From NCBI GenBank assembly GCA_949752795.1, contig OX457056.1, forward strand, positions 95,192,942-95,256,941: a stretch of DNA of 64,000 nucleotides, given 5' to 3'. A program made the translations under genes and the position numbers. Positions 23,735-34,885 of the stretch are shown one piece after another. Position 1 is the first letter of the stretch. Every line of letters starts with the position of its first letter. Under the pieces are notes generated by a model. The model was given only the letters and a program-made list of their open reading frames with translations. It was not told the origin of the DNA and did not search any database. The stretch is from Hyperoodon ampullatus (taxonomy: Eukaryota > Chordata > Mammalia > Artiodactyla > Ziphiidae).

Positions 23735-24135
23735 ATATGCCAGGCACTGTCCTAAGCATTTACATGAATGATCTAATTTATTAGGCTTTGAAAACAATCC
23801 TCTGAAGTAGGTACTATGATTAGCATTCACATTTTTTTTTTTTTTTGCAGTACGCGGGCCTCTCACCGCTGCGGCCTCTCCCCTTGTGGAGCACAGGCTC
23901 CGGACGCGCAGGCTCAGCGCCCATGGCTCACGGGCCCAGCTGCTTCAAGGCATGTGGGATCTTCCCGGACCAGGGCACGAACCCATGTCCCCTGCATCGG
24001 CAGGCGGACTCTCAACCACTGCGCCACCAGGGAAGCCCACCATTCACATTTTACAGAAAAGGACAACACTAAAGAAACAGAAGTAACTTGTCTAATGTCA
24101 CACAGAGAATGGTGGCATGGCCAGGATTAGAACAC
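23735..24135 (+). mobile_element. MIR fragment split by a SINE
   Basis: The left half (GCCAGGCACTGTCCTAAGCA) and right half (TTTTACAGAAAAGGACAAC, then TCACACAGAGAATGG) are typical of the ancient tRNA-derived MIR. A young SINE at 23835-24040 sits between them. Confidence 0.7.
23835..24040 (-). mobile_element. CHR-type SINE, 210-bp type
   Basis: Reverse copy flanked by CATTCACATTTT (from 23824 and from 24041). Confidence 0.9.
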
Positions 24136-25364
24136 AGACAATCTGACTTCAAAACTTGTACTTCTAACCTCTGTATTATGTGACCTCTAAATAAGGTTGA
24201 GTATGTAGATATAAATAAAAAGCTCCAAATAAAATAGCAGGTAAAATGCTTGTGGGTACTGGAATTATGAACAAAATTAATTTTTTTGTTTTGTTTTGCT
24301 TTTTGCACTCATCAAATTTTTTTCTGTCAAATATCTATCACTTTTGTCTTCAGAAAATAAATGCTACTTCAAAAAACCCCAAGCTGATGAGGCACTCTGT
24401 ATCTCATTTCCTGCATTAGTATTTTTAGGTGATGATACAAAGAAAGCCAGAAGCTAGGCTTCCTAGCTAGGTAGGGTAACACACTCGTAAGACTTAGAGG
24501 ACCTGCACCACGGTGGAGTACAAACTCAAAAGATACAATAAAGGTTCAAAGTGCTCAACAATTTTTAATAGTTCTGAACAAGTGCTATAAATACTAGATG
24601 TTTATTAACAAATTTTTGTTCCAAAGAATATATATCAGGGTAGAAATAAAAAGTAAATCTCTACCATAATATGTATATATACATTAACAACTAATACATG
24701 ATTTATTTGGTAAAAAGGATCTTTTCCAAAATTGTAATTGTTTAGACATTTTAATGACAAGAAAAACTACAATATTAAATGTACTTGCAAAGTAAAAATC
24801 TAAAAAATTAAAATTGAAGTGATTTTACTAAATTACCAATGCTTTAAATACTATGAACTATTATGCTGAAAGCAGACATGCATAATACTATACATCCGAT
24901 ATAAATGAATAATTTGTGACTTAGGATTTATTTATTTAGTAAAATGATGTGGTTTGTAGTTAACCAATGTTCAAAGACTAAGTGATTCATATCAGAGGAG
25001 AAATAAAAATGTTAGCCATAAACCTCAGGGCAGAAAGAACCTCTGCCAACCATTTCCAAAACAAACAAACAAAAAATCAACAATCATATAGTAAACTAGA
25101 AATAAACACAAAAAAAGTTTTCTTTCCCTTTTGTCTCAAGGGTAATTTTTCTTTTAAAGCTGAAATGAATGACATTAGGAATCATTTAGGTCCAGGCTTC
25201 TTTAATCACAAAGCCTGCTTATTTGGCAGTTTCTCAAGTTACTCCCCTCAGGCAGCTTGAACCAGTTAAACTGGATCCTTTCAGCTCTTCAGAGCTTATT
25301 GACAACCAGCCGTCTGGTTTCCTAGGAAACAAAACCTTGGCTAGAAATAGTGAATCATTTCCAG
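24136..25364. other. Intronic DNA upstream of the first Myb exon
   Basis: AT-rich. No CpG island, TATA-box promoter or recognisable repeat was found. If the nested gene starts here, its promoter is not obvious. Two candidate acceptors precede the first ATG: TTTCCTAG ending at 25325 and TTTCCAG ending at 25364, so an upstream untranslated exon is possible. Confidence 0.35.
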
Positions 25365-25376
25365 GTCACTTTCAAC

Positions 25377-25758
25377 ATGGAGAGTGGAGCAGGAAAGCAC
25401 TGGACTGAGGAAGAGGTTAAAGCTTTGCTAAGTATCTGGGCAGAAAAAAATATACGAAAACAACTTTATGGAACACTGAGAAATAAAGGAATATTTATCT
25501 ACATTGCTAAAAGGCTGCAAGCACTAGGAGTATACAGAGATTGGAAACAGTGCCGGGCAAAGTACAAAAATCTCAAATATGAATACAGAACAGTTAAATA
25601 TGCCCACAACTCTGGAGACAGCTGTAAAACTATGAAGTTCTTCCATGATTTGGATGCGATCCTGCAGTATGAACCTGCCACACAATTAACAGAGGAAGAT
25701 GCAAATGACAGGTGCCTGGCAACGCTGAGCCAAAGTACAGCCCCAGAGATCACTGAAG
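25377..25758 (+). CDS. Nested gene, exon A: first Myb/SANT-like domain
   Basis: Starts at ATG 25377 (context CAACATGG) and encodes 127 residues before the donor GAAG|GTAAAA, ending in phase 1. Residues 4-95 form a complete trihelix-type Myb/SANT-like domain: GKHWTEEEVKALLSIW, then RNKGIF, YRDWKQCRAKYKNLKYEY, and MKFFHDLDAIL, with the three spaced tryptophans (GKHW, SIW, RDW) intact. The family binds DNA and occurs in transcription regulators such as ZSCAN20, ZSCAN29 and the MSANTD proteins. It lies antisense within PPAT intron 1. It resembles exons C and G more than half residue by residue, so the three arose by old duplication. I do not recognise a named gene. A single-exon retrocopy is unlikely because consensus splice sites follow. 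Confidence 0.75.
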
Positions 25759-26118
25759 GTAAAAAGAAAAAGTACCATTCTTTTGTTTTTACCTAACAAA
25801 CTGTAAAAGAACCAGACTTGAGTCCATATGATAAATATAGCCTGAAATATCAAGGTTGAGAAAAATAACTGACCTGTTATGTATATGCTATTTTGCACAA
25901 GGTAAAAATTAATTTCAAAAGAGTTTAATGCCAACCATTTAAAAAATCTGTAAAATACAGAAAAAACGCGTTAAAATGACACCAACTGCTAGTGCCAACT
26001 GCTCCTTACCCATGTTGATGCAGTTTTTGGAAAATGGATTGGGTTCTGAAAATATTTTAAGTCTTAATTTTATAAGAGTCGTGAAAAAAAAAATTGCTCA
26101 ACTGTTGTTTTCCCACAG

Positions 26119-26182
26119 CTCCAAATAAGACAGAACTTTCTGCTCTATATTATGTTCCCATTTTCCTAAATTTATAAATAAA
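26119..26182 (+). CDS. Possible alternative last exon after exon A
   Basis: A strong acceptor (TTGTTTTCCCACAG) ends at 26118. Read in phase 1 from exon A, the frame is APNKTELSALYYVPIFLNL and then stop TAA at 26175-26177. A polyadenylation signal AATAAA overlaps the end of that stop codon (26177-26182), and a TTGTTTGG GU-rich stretch follows at about 26222. This would give a short protein with a single Myb domain. It is inferred from these signals only. Confidence 0.25.
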
Positions 26183-26309
26183 AGCACTAAAATACTAATA
26201 ACTGATAAAGAACTTCATTACTTGTTTGGAAGAACACCTCCATTTTAACAGTAAGTAAAACAAATAGATTTGATAGATTAAATGATTTATGATTAAATGA
26301 TTTAAATAC

Positions 26310-26590
26310 TGGCATATCTTAGGGATATTGTGGGTTCAGCTCTAGACCTCTGCAATAAAGCAAATATCCCAACAAAGCGAGTCACACAAACTTTTTGGTT
26401 TCACAGTGCATATACAGTATGTTTACACTATACTGTAGTCTATTAAATGTGTAACAGCATTAGGTCTAAAAAAAAACCCAATGTATATACCTTAATTAAA
26501 AAATACTTCATTGCTAAAAAAATGCTAACCATCATTTTAGCTTTCAGTGAGTTGTAGCAGTAACATCAAAGATCACTGATCACAGATCAC
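26310..26590 (+). mobile_element. Short Tigger1-like non-autonomous element
   Basis: Contains the characteristic left-end phrases GGCATATCTTAGGGATATTG, AAGCGAGTCACACAAA and CTATACTGTAGTCTATTAA of Tigger1-type elements. Transposase sequence is absent, so it is a deleted copy or one end only. Confidence 0.75.
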
Positions 26591-26720
26591 CATAATACAG
26601 TTAAACGGTTTGAAATATCTTGAGAGTTACCAAAATGTGACACAGAGACCCGAAACGAGCATGCTGTTGGAAAAATGGCACTAACAGGCTTGCTTGACAC
26701 AGGGTTGCCACAAACCTTTT

Positions 26721-26930
26721 TTTTTTTTTTTTTTTTTGTGGTACGCGGGCCTCTCACTGTTGTGGCCTCTCCCGTCGCGGAGCACAGGCTCCGGACGCGC
26801 AGGCCCAGCAGCCACGGCTCACGGGCCCAGCCGCTCCGCGGCATACGGGATCCTCCCAGACCGGGGCACGAACCCGTATCCCCTGCATCAGCAGGCGGAC
26901 TCTCAACCACTGCGCCACCAGGGAGGCCCA
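26721..26930 (-). mobile_element. CHR-type SINE, 210-bp type
   Basis: Reverse copy flanked by CCACAAACCTTT (26708 onward and 26931 onward). Confidence 0.9.
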
Positions 26931-26944
26931 CCACAAACCTTTAA

Positions 26945-27876
26945 TCTGCAAAAAATACAATATCTGCAAAGTAATATATGCCTTATTAAAACAAGGTTCT
27001 TGAGCTGCTGTGTTGTTAAACCCAACACTATTTACATAGAATTTGCTCACTGTGGAAGCCCAACGTATCACTAGGCAAACTGGGAAAAATCAACGGCAGT
27101 AATGAGATTTCTCCCATAGCCAAAATCTTAGAGTAGCTATTTTTAAGAACAGAGTTGTTCAATTCAAAATCTGTTTAATACCTACTGTCTGTGTACACGG
27201 TGTGCAAAGCAGTGAGTTACATGCATTCATGGATGTAACCACAGAAAGGAGGGAACTGTGAATAAATGTAACCCAAAAGAAAGTGGTAAGTGGTATAATA
27301 AAGGTACCAAATAAGAAGGGGGGTTAAAGATGAGAGATTACAGTTGAGTTAACTTGGGTTATCTGAACTTCGTGTTTAAAGCTCAATAATAAAATCCTTT
27401 GGTAAAAAATCCACCCAACTTACTGCCTTTACACTTCTAATACCAAACCAAATTCTGAGAAAGCTTTGCAGTCATTACCAAGTTAAACAGTAATTATATT
27501 ATTTTATTCAGTTAATCACTCTGCACTCATCATCATCTAAATGCTTTAAGTATTGATTAACAATAAGTAAATCACTCACTGAGCTTTCTGAAAGACCTTG
27601 ATTTAACCACAGGTTGGTGTAATGAAGATGTGATGGTAATATCTCCACTTCTTAATGGGATCCTCTAGCCCTTTCAGCTACTTGCATGGCTCCAAACTCC
27701 CCATTTCACTCATAAGCAGAGGGCCCACAATAAACCTTAACCATGTATGTTTAGGGTATGTCAAACACCCAGTTCTAAAACCAACTCTCTTCCCCCATCG
27801 AAACTGATCCTCCTACAAATTGCTTCCACCTTACTATCACTGTATTTCTGGTCACTTAAATAGAAATGTTTGAGAT
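26945..27876. other. Intronic DNA, nothing clear
   Basis: No gene or well-defined repeat. About 27640-27830 resembles an L2-type stretch but is too diverged to assign. Confidence 0.3.
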
Positions 27877-27890
27877 AACCTTGATTTTTT

Positions 27891-28094
27891 TTTTTTTTTT
27901 TTTGCGGTACGCGGGCCTCTCACTGCTGTGGCCTCTCCCATTGTGGCGCACAGGCTCGGACGCGCAGGCTCAGCGGCCATGGCTCATGGGCCCAGCCGCT
28001 CCGCGGCATGTGGGATCTTCCTGGACCGGGGCACGAACCCGTGTCCCCTGCATCGGCAGGCGGACTCTCAACCACTGCGCCAACAGGGAAGCCC
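27891..28094 (-). mobile_element. CHR-type SINE, 210-bp type
   Basis: Reverse copy with the duplicated target AACCTTGATTTTTT on both sides (27877-27890 and 28095-28108). Confidence 0.9.
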
Positions 28095-28494
28095 AACCTT
28101 GATTTTTTGTCAGTCACTAAGTCCTTAAAAACAAAATCTACTGACGTGTTTCATAAATTTATCTCTCTGCTCCATTTTCATTACCACCATCCAGAACTTC
28201 ATCATCGCATGGAATATTAGGATAACCTCTTAACTGGCCTCCCTAGTTTTCAGCCCCTTCTCACATTATCTTCCACAATGCCACTGATTGTTTTTATACA
28301 ATTTTTTAAATTATAAAATTACAAAAAAATTAGCATTTTGTTTACATTTAAAATAATCTTTAAATTATACCCAGAATTGACCATAATTTAGGGTTAAATG
28401 TTACTTAATGGTTCCATAATATTTAACTGAGTGCATATACCAGAGTTTGGGTCTTTGCCCCCTTATATAACGGATGCTGCAATCGATTACCTTT

Positions 28495-28612
28495 CTTTTT
28501 TTTTTGGCCACACCGCACGACTTCCAGGATCTTAGTTCCCTGACCAGGGATTGAACCTGGGTCCCAGCAGTGAGAGTGCCACGTCCTGAACACTGGACCA
28601 CCAGGGAATTCC
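28495..28612 (-). mobile_element. Short CHR-type SINE
   Basis: Reverse 120-bp-type copy, poly-T start and GGGAATTCCC end. The flanks CAATCGATTACCTTT and CAATCAATTATCTTT are a diverged target duplication. Confidence 0.85.
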
Positions 28613-29980
28613 CTACAATCAATTATCTTTTGTCCATATTTAAAATTATTAGTTTGGGATAGACTATCAGAATTCAATTTCTGGCCGGGGGGTGGGTATA
28701 ATTACTTTGAAACATATTGCTAAAATAACTGCTTTCCAAAAGAATTGTAATTTAACAATGGGACTATCCCTTTTATAGAACCCTGTCAAGTAAGATTATG
28801 GAGTGAGGTTGAAAGGGGGAGAGACTTTGCTAATTTAATAAATAATGGAGTATGCTAATTTAATAAAGAACTGAGTACAACAGTGTATGCAATAAATAAC
28901 TTACTTTGCATTTGTTTAATTACTAGTGCTGTGCAACATTTTCCTACATATTTATTCAGTTTTACAAATTGACTGTTCATGTCAATTGAGGTCTTCGAAA
29001 AATCTGCGTGACCTCTTTGGCCTTACAAGTTTGGCTGATTTTTATGCGACCCACAAAATTTGAAAGTTTTAACATAGTCACATAGTTTCTTTTCTAAGGC
29101 TTAGAAAGCTCTCCTTTCTCCAGGTCTAATTCATTTATAATGTCTTCTGGTGTTTTTGGTGGAAGCAGCAGAATTTTTATTGGTGTAGGGTAAAAAGAGG
29201 AAGGGAAGGAAATGAATGTGCCTTTTCTACTGTTGGGATCAACCTCATTCATGCAAGGGGTAAGGACGGAGGATCTGGTCCCCTCTGTTAGGCAGCAGGT
29301 AGTCTGACTGAGCCTTCGCAAAAGACCCAAATACAAATTCTAAGACGCTTCATGTTCCGGAAATTATAATTATCTTCAACCTCAGAATACCTTTGGCCGA
29401 CTGCAGCCAAATCATATTCCTTCACTGAAAGAAAGTTTCCGCTCTCTTTCCCTCCTCTTCCTACATACAAATGCATTAGGAATAATGACTTAAGAGTTTC
29501 AGTTTAAAATCTCCATGGCATGGGGCCCCTACATACAGTTTTGGGATTCATGCTAGGAATGACCAACCTAAGGGAAAAAAAAGAGAAATCTCCTGAAGAA
29601 GTTGGGGAGAGAGCTTTTCTTTTTTTCCCCCCACCTGTATGTTCAGCTCCAGGACCGTTTCAGTAAACAAAAGTAGGCCCTAAAGCAGATAACAGAATAG
29701 CAAACCCTACCTTTCCTTGCTGTTCTCATCAAGCTCAGCTGTTAAATTACCTGGGGATATTAATATCTTTTGTTCTTCTCTCTAAAGAGAATTCTTATGT
29801 AACTTCAGATTTTTATTTCCCATATTCCCAACTAAATCCAAAACATTCCCTAACTGCAAGTTAGACTCAAATAATTATGAAACTTGATTTAAAAACTGAC
29901 AATTTTTATTTTGAGCTTTAAATTTATATAATTATGCCATTTGAAAACACTGATACTTCCCTTATTTTTCACTTGTTTTT
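28613..29980. other. Intronic DNA, unassigned
   Basis: Minus-strand open frames at 29094-29336 and 29288-29476 overlap in different frames and could be a decayed processed gene copy, but I recognise no protein in them. The rest is AT-rich without assigned repeats. Confidence 0.3.
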
Positions 29981-30178
29981 TTTTTTGCGGTACGCGGGCC
30001 TCTCACTGTCGTGGCCTCTCCCGTTGCGGAGCACAAGCTCCGGACGTGCAGGCTCAGCGGCCATGGCTCACAGGCCCAGCCGCTCCGCGGCATGCGGGAT
30101 CTTCCCGGACCGGGGCACGAACCCGTGTCCCCTGCATTGGCAGGCGGACTCTCAACCACTGCGCCACCAGGGAAGCCC
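29981..30178 (-). mobile_element. CHR-type SINE, 210-bp type
   Basis: Reverse copy flanked by TCACTTGTTTTTTTT on each side. Confidence 0.9.
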
Positions 30179-31000
30179 TCACTTGTTTTTTTTTTAATAT
30201 AAGAATCCCCAGTATAATGTTTAAGATGATAAACAGCATTCATTTTCTTATTCTTTAATGGAATGCCTTGTAATTATAATGGTGAATAGTGATTTTAAAA
30301 TGAACGTTTACACCATCAAAATCATACCTAATATTTGATCTCCTAATGTAAAATATAATGCTATTTCTGTTACTCAGTAAAACAAAATTAGAAAAACATG
30401 TGGAAATGATATAAGGAGATCAAGGAGGGATGTTTTCATTTTTTCAAGGCTGGCATGGTTCTTTTAAATGGTACATTCCTTGGTCCATTTAAGCAAAACT
30501 TAGATTAATTTCTGGAAAGTTTAGTATGTATCAATCAACTAGTTACATAAGATACATAGAAACTCAGCTATTTGACCATATATGCTAATAAAACAAGATT
30601 TTCTGATTATCTCATTGCAGGATTTCTCTTTCACATTACCAGTATCACTTAAAGGGCCGACTATGTTAAAGCACCTAAAATACAAAAAAAAAGAAAATAC
30701 CTCATTTTAAAGACGTAATTTAATTTGAAAACTAACTACAACCATCTCTAGAAACTTATAAAATAAGCAAACAATTCTAGTGGAAGTTCAAAATGTCAAT
30801 GTGATGGAAGAAATTAGATTTCTCTTTATGGACATAAATATTTAAACCATATTATACCACTATTACAAAAAGCATCTACCCTAAATCTATAATCCTTCAT
30901 GAATATGAACAAATTCAACTCAAACTATTAGCATTATCAGTTATAATCCAATTTTAATTTTCCTTCATACTTATTTCTAAAAGGAATTCTCTCTTTCCAG
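30179..31000. other. Intronic DNA, nothing recognised
   Basis: AT-rich. It ends in the strong pyrimidine tract and AG (TTCTCTCTTTCCAG) that defines the next exon. Confidence 0.35.
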
Positions 31001-31087
31001 GCAAAATGTCAGTTACATCAGTAGACAAGGAAGACATTCCAGGAAATCCTTTACTTTTGGTTTCTCATGTCAGACCAATGGAACTAG
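31001..31087 (+). CDS. Nested gene, exon B (linker)
   Basis: 87 nt between a very good acceptor (TTCTCTCTTTCCAG) and a near-consensus donor (CTAG|GTAGGT). Joined in phase 1 to exon A it reads GKMSVTSVDKEDIPGNP, then LLLVSHVRPMEL, with no stop, and leaves in phase 1. It has no recognised domain and would form the linker between the first and second Myb domains. The match of phase on both sides and the quality of the splice sites are the evidence. No homologous protein was recalled. Confidence 0.6.
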
Positions 31088-32609
31088 GTAGGTATGGTAT
31101 GGTGGGCCAAATATATAGTGAAACTGATCCAATTTCAAATTGGAAAGTAAGATTGGTTTCAAATCTGAGAAAATGGATGAGTTTTCCTGGTAGAAACACT
31201 TAAGATTAATTTATGTTTCCCTCTTTTTTACCAACCTATAAAAAAAAAATCATTTCTAAAACAAATAATTTCCTTAACAAAATGTAAATTGCCTGAAAAT
31301 ATTAGCCTTCAAACCTCCAATCTTTATTCTTTAAATATAGTAAGGAATCTGATGGCCAAAATTACACATAGTAAGTGCTTAATATTTAATGAGCATATGA
31401 CTTCAGCATTCCTGGGGTCTAAGAAAAACAGAATTTTATATATGAAAGTAAATAATATCAAATCCATAATGAAGTCAAGGATGATTTTATTCACCCCAAA
31501 AGTCAACATAAATCTCCTTCTTGCTTCTAAATTCTTATTGAAAGTTAATCCAAGTACGGAAAAATACTGAAAAGCATCTTAAAGAAAAGAAACTAAATAC
31601 ACCACAAAATAAAAACAACTCCCTACCTCAAGTAAATACTATAGTGTTTTTTAATGAGTAATGTTATGGGTGCTGAGGTCCGAACTACCTTTTTAACAAG
31701 ATAATGGGTTGCTAAATAACCAATATAATGTCAAGTAATGCCATTACCATAAAACGAGTTGCAAAACTGTACCAGAGATGTAATACAAAGTTATTAAAGT
31801 ATTTATAACTAAGTGGAGACATTCTGCCTAATGCATTATGAAATTTCTGGCACATTTCCTTCCATTAAAAGAATATAATATTTCACTTTGGCATTTGGTC
31901 TTTAACCAATGGGACATCTTTTATTTTCACAAAGAGTAGGAAGCACCAGTTATTAATGTGCCTCTTCCAAGCCCTTCATTCATGAATAGTCTTGGTTCTC
32001 AACCCTGAACTGCACACTAGAATCACAATCCAGGGATGAGGGGTGAGGGCAGTGGTTTATAAAAGCTCCCTAGGAGATTCTGATATGCAGCAAATGGAAA
32101 ACATTAGATAAAGAAAAAGCATGGGAAGGAGATAAATTGCTCACACCTATCATGAAAAAGTTGTCTTCAACAAGCTGTTTTCTTATGTAATTATATTTAT
32201 TGCTTTTGACAAATAAATATAATTTATTTGTTTTATTTGTTTATAATTTATTTGTTTATAATAATAAACAAATAAATATTACAAAATTATATATTCAACT
32301 TTCACTATATACATACATCCCACATACTAAAGGAGTGGAATGGAAGAGAAAGAAACGATAAAGAAGAAAGTTGATCGAAATGTAACTAATTAAAAACACA
32401 GCTTTATTAAAGCCAGTCACTGTCACGGTAAGGAACAGATTCAGGTTCTGTACTTCCATTTCCCAACTAGTTTGGGAGAAAAGCTAAGCTACGATTTGCA
32501 TTCCATCTCCTACAGAGAAAATTACTTCCTTTACTAATGTTGCATCCAATTATTTATCTTAGCTGACGTGTGTAACCCATATATCTGTTTCCCTCCCCAC
32601 CCGGTACAG
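31088..32609. other. Intronic DNA between exons B and C
   Basis: A MER5-like fragment lies at about 31985-32095 (CTAGAATCAC, CCTAGGAGATTCTGAT). An AT-rich hairpin occurs at 32246-32277. The rest is unassigned. Confidence 0.4.
32246..32277. repeat. Perfect 14-bp AT-rich inverted repeat
   Basis: ATTTATTTGTTTAT at 32246-32259 and its exact reverse complement at 32264-32277, separated by 4 bases. It lies in a stretch of repeated TTTATTTGTTT words and probably grew by slippage or template switching. Confidence 0.8.
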
Positions 32610-33044
32610 GTAACTCTACACCAATAATGGAACCCCCTAATAATCCAACTTTCATTCCAGCTGTAGCAAATGAAGGAGGAAAACACTGGACTGTGCCAGA
32701 AGTCAGGGCTCTAATAGGCATCTGGTCTGATAAAGGCATACAACAACAACTAGAGGGAACAGTGAGAAATAAAAGGATATTTGAACAAATTGCTGCCGAG
32801 CTTCAGAAACTCGGAATAGAGAGAGACTGGAAGCAGTGCAGAACAAAGTACAAAAACTTAAAACATGAATACAAGATTGTAAGAATGGCTCAAGACCTAG
32901 GCATGACTAAGAGTATGAAATTTTTTACTGAGTTGGATGCTATTCTGGGACACAGTAAAACAGAAAACTCACAAGAACAGGAATCCCACGATGGAAAGGA
33001 AGCCACAGGATGTGCCAATGTAAAAATGGAAGAGGATCAGACAG
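32610..33044 (+). CDS. Nested gene, exon C: second Myb/SANT-like domain
   Basis: 435 nt (145 codons) between acceptor TTCCCTCCCCACCCGGTACAG and donor GACAG|GTAGGA, phase 1 at both ends. It begins GNSTPIMEPPNN. The Myb domain follows at about residues 25-112 of the exon: GKHWTVPEVRALIGIWSD, RNKRIFEQIA, IERDWKQCRTKYKNLKHEY, MKFFTELDAILGH. All framework tryptophans are kept. The tail is acidic and ends VKMEEDQT; V/IKMEE is a SUMO-acceptor-like motif (hydrophobic-K-x-E), a common feature of transcription regulators, though unproven here. It is an intact open frame flanked by consensus splice sites. Confidence 0.78.
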
Positions 33045-33919
33045 GTAGGAAGTCAAAGAAAAGTAATCTTAACATCATGCTACCATATAAAAAAATGTCA
33101 ATACATGAATACAGTCTAAGTTAAATAGGTTTCATTAAATGTTATTCAACAAGCTAATTGCTCAATTTATCATGAAACAGATTTCACGTATATTTGATTA
33201 GAACACAGAGAACAGTACAGAGTTACACAGGAGGAAAGAAATGTGAATTTCTAGAAGTTTAAAAAGACCAATTTTAATAAAGCAAAAATGCAATTCCAGA
33301 TGGCAGAAGTTAAAGCAAATTTTCATACTAGTTGTGGTAAAATCATGAGTAAACAGAAAAGGGGCATTGAAAAACTTAGAAAAATACAAAACCTGTGAGA
33401 ATGTAAGTGTGAGTTGAGTTGTCCTGGGACACATCATAAAGTTCTTCAAAATAAGTTTAACCCAAAGGATTTAGATGCAATATACACAAAGACATGACAG
33501 ACAGCATGAAATAAACTGTATGAGTTCTAGGCCAGGAGTCAGGAAATCCAAGTTCTAGCTCAGTCTCTATGGAACTTTGAACTCACAAGTCTCTCCTCTC
33601 GACCTGACTATGTAAAATGGCAGACTGGACAAGACGTTCTTAAAGATCTCTACCAAACATAATGTTTCTAGATCTTAACATCATTAAATGATGCAGTCCT
33701 AATTTTTAAGAGTATGAGTGTGTGTCTAGGGGAAAGAGAGGGAAATGATAGAGAGTAAGGACTGGGAAATGGTGGTGAGAAGCCCTAAAATGTTTCACTG
33801 GTGGACAAGGAAAGAAACTGGTCTCCTGGAGAACTATACATCTCCCCCATTAAAATTAAAATGTAAAATAGCTGGTGATCAAGTAGCCCAACAGCAGTGG
33901 CCTGATTATGTTCATACAG
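33045..33919. other. Intronic DNA between exon C and the paired linker exons
   Basis: About 33520-33700 resembles a MIR (CCAGGAGTCAGGAAATCCAA). The rest is unassigned. Confidence 0.35.
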
Positions 33920-33973
33920 TAATTGCTGGAGGTGCAGCTGAAGGTGACTGTCAGTTTTATGTCAGAAGACCTA
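33920..33973 (+). CDS. Nested gene, possible exon D1 (duplicate linker)
   Basis: The acceptor TTCATACAG and the good donor CCTA|GTAAGA frame 54 nt that read VIAGGAAEGDCQFYVRRP in phase 1-1. The first 24 nt are a near copy of exon D2, 272 bp downstream. The frame also stays open to 34104. Either D1 or D2 may be an old duplicate that is no longer spliced. Confidence 0.35.
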
Positions 33974-34191
33974 GTAAGAGATTTGTAACACCAGATATTT
34001 ATAGTGACCTAAGTGACCTAAGACTAAAAAATATGTTTAAGGATGGGGAATCTAAGCTACAGAAAAGTAAACAACCACAGTTTTTAGTATCAGGTTCACT
34101 CTAAAGGGGAAAATAATATATCAGAACTTAAAACACAAATCTGAAAGTGAATAAAAAACAAACCACTATATATCCCACTATGTTCATACAG

Positions 34192-34281
34192 TCATTGCTG
34201 GAGATGCAGCTGAAGACAACTTGGTCAGTAATATGTCAGAAGACCTAAGAGAGACAGATATGAGACAAAGCCCTGGCACAG
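34192..34281 (+). CDS. Nested gene, exon D2 (linker)
   Basis: 90 nt, phase 1 at both ends, reading VIAGDAAEDNLVSNMSEDL and on to SPGTG, without stops. The donor ACAG|GTAAAA is good; the pyrimidine tract before TTCATACAG is weak. It sits between the second and third Myb exons and has no recognised domain. Its 5' part repeats that of D1, consistent with a local exon duplication. Confidence 0.5.
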
Positions 34282-34354
34282 GTAAAACAGTATTCAGTTT
34301 TGTTTTTCTTTTTTGGTCTGTGACAAAATACATAAGATGTTATTATAAGATGCT

Positions 34355-34606
34355 GCTACATACAGACTGAACTGTGTCACCCCCAAATTCATATGTTGAA
34401 GCCCTAACCCCCGCTGTTATTACATTTGGAGCTGGGGCTGTTGGGAGATAATTAGGTTTAGATGAGGTCATAAGGGTGAGGCCTTCATGATGAGTTTTAT
34501 GGGGACATGTGTATGCATATGGCCGATTCGCTTTGTTGTGCCACAGAAACTAACACAGTATTGTGAAGTAATTATACTCCAATAAAGATCTATTAAAAAA
34601 AAGAAC
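34355..34606 (+). mobile_element. Old interspersed repeat followed by an L1 3' end
   Basis: About 34355-34505 carries a phrase frequent in mammalian genomes (CCCAAATTCATATGTTGAAG), whose family I cannot name. At 34525-34606 stands the 3' end of an L1 (CAGAAACTAACACAGTATTG, ACTCCAATAAAGATC and an A tail). Confidence 0.65.
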
Positions 34607-34699
34607 ATATATGAGAATGTTATAACATTATGAAGTACTGTTGGATAATACATTTCCAAAATACAGAAATGGAAGGTGGAAATTATTAATGACAGTAAA

Positions 34700-34885
34700 G
34701 TTCCCTAAGGCTGTTGTTCTCAAAGTGTAGCAGCATCAGCTTCATCTGGGAACTTATTCAAAACACAAATTCTTGGGCCCCATCCAGAATCAGAAATTCT
34801 GAAGGTGAGGCCCAGCAATCTGTTAAGTACTTCAGGTGATTCTGATATATGTTCAAATTTGAGAACCACTGCCCTGTGGTATAGG
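34700..34885. mobile_element. MER5-like hAT element
   Basis: Nearly complete: it opens with GTTGTTCTCAAAGTGT, has the CTTGGGCCCCATCCAGAAT core and closes with TTTGAGAACCACTGC. The ends are inverted relative to each other, as in the non-autonomous Charlie element MER5. Confidence 0.75.

Noticed and set aside
29094..29476. Overlapping minus-strand frames of 80 and 62 codons
   Set aside because: Different frames, no recognised protein, no splice-site support. A decayed processed gene copy remains possible but cannot be supported.
33745..34104. 119-codon plus-strand frame taken as one long exon
   Set aside because: The first half has no acceptor and no domain. Only the part after 33920 fits the phase rule of the nested gene, and there a shorter exon with a better donor is likelier.
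34700..34885. Inverted ends near 34.7 and 34.9 kb as a regulatory hairpin
   Set aside because: Explained by a MER5-like hAT element whose ends are inverted repeats.
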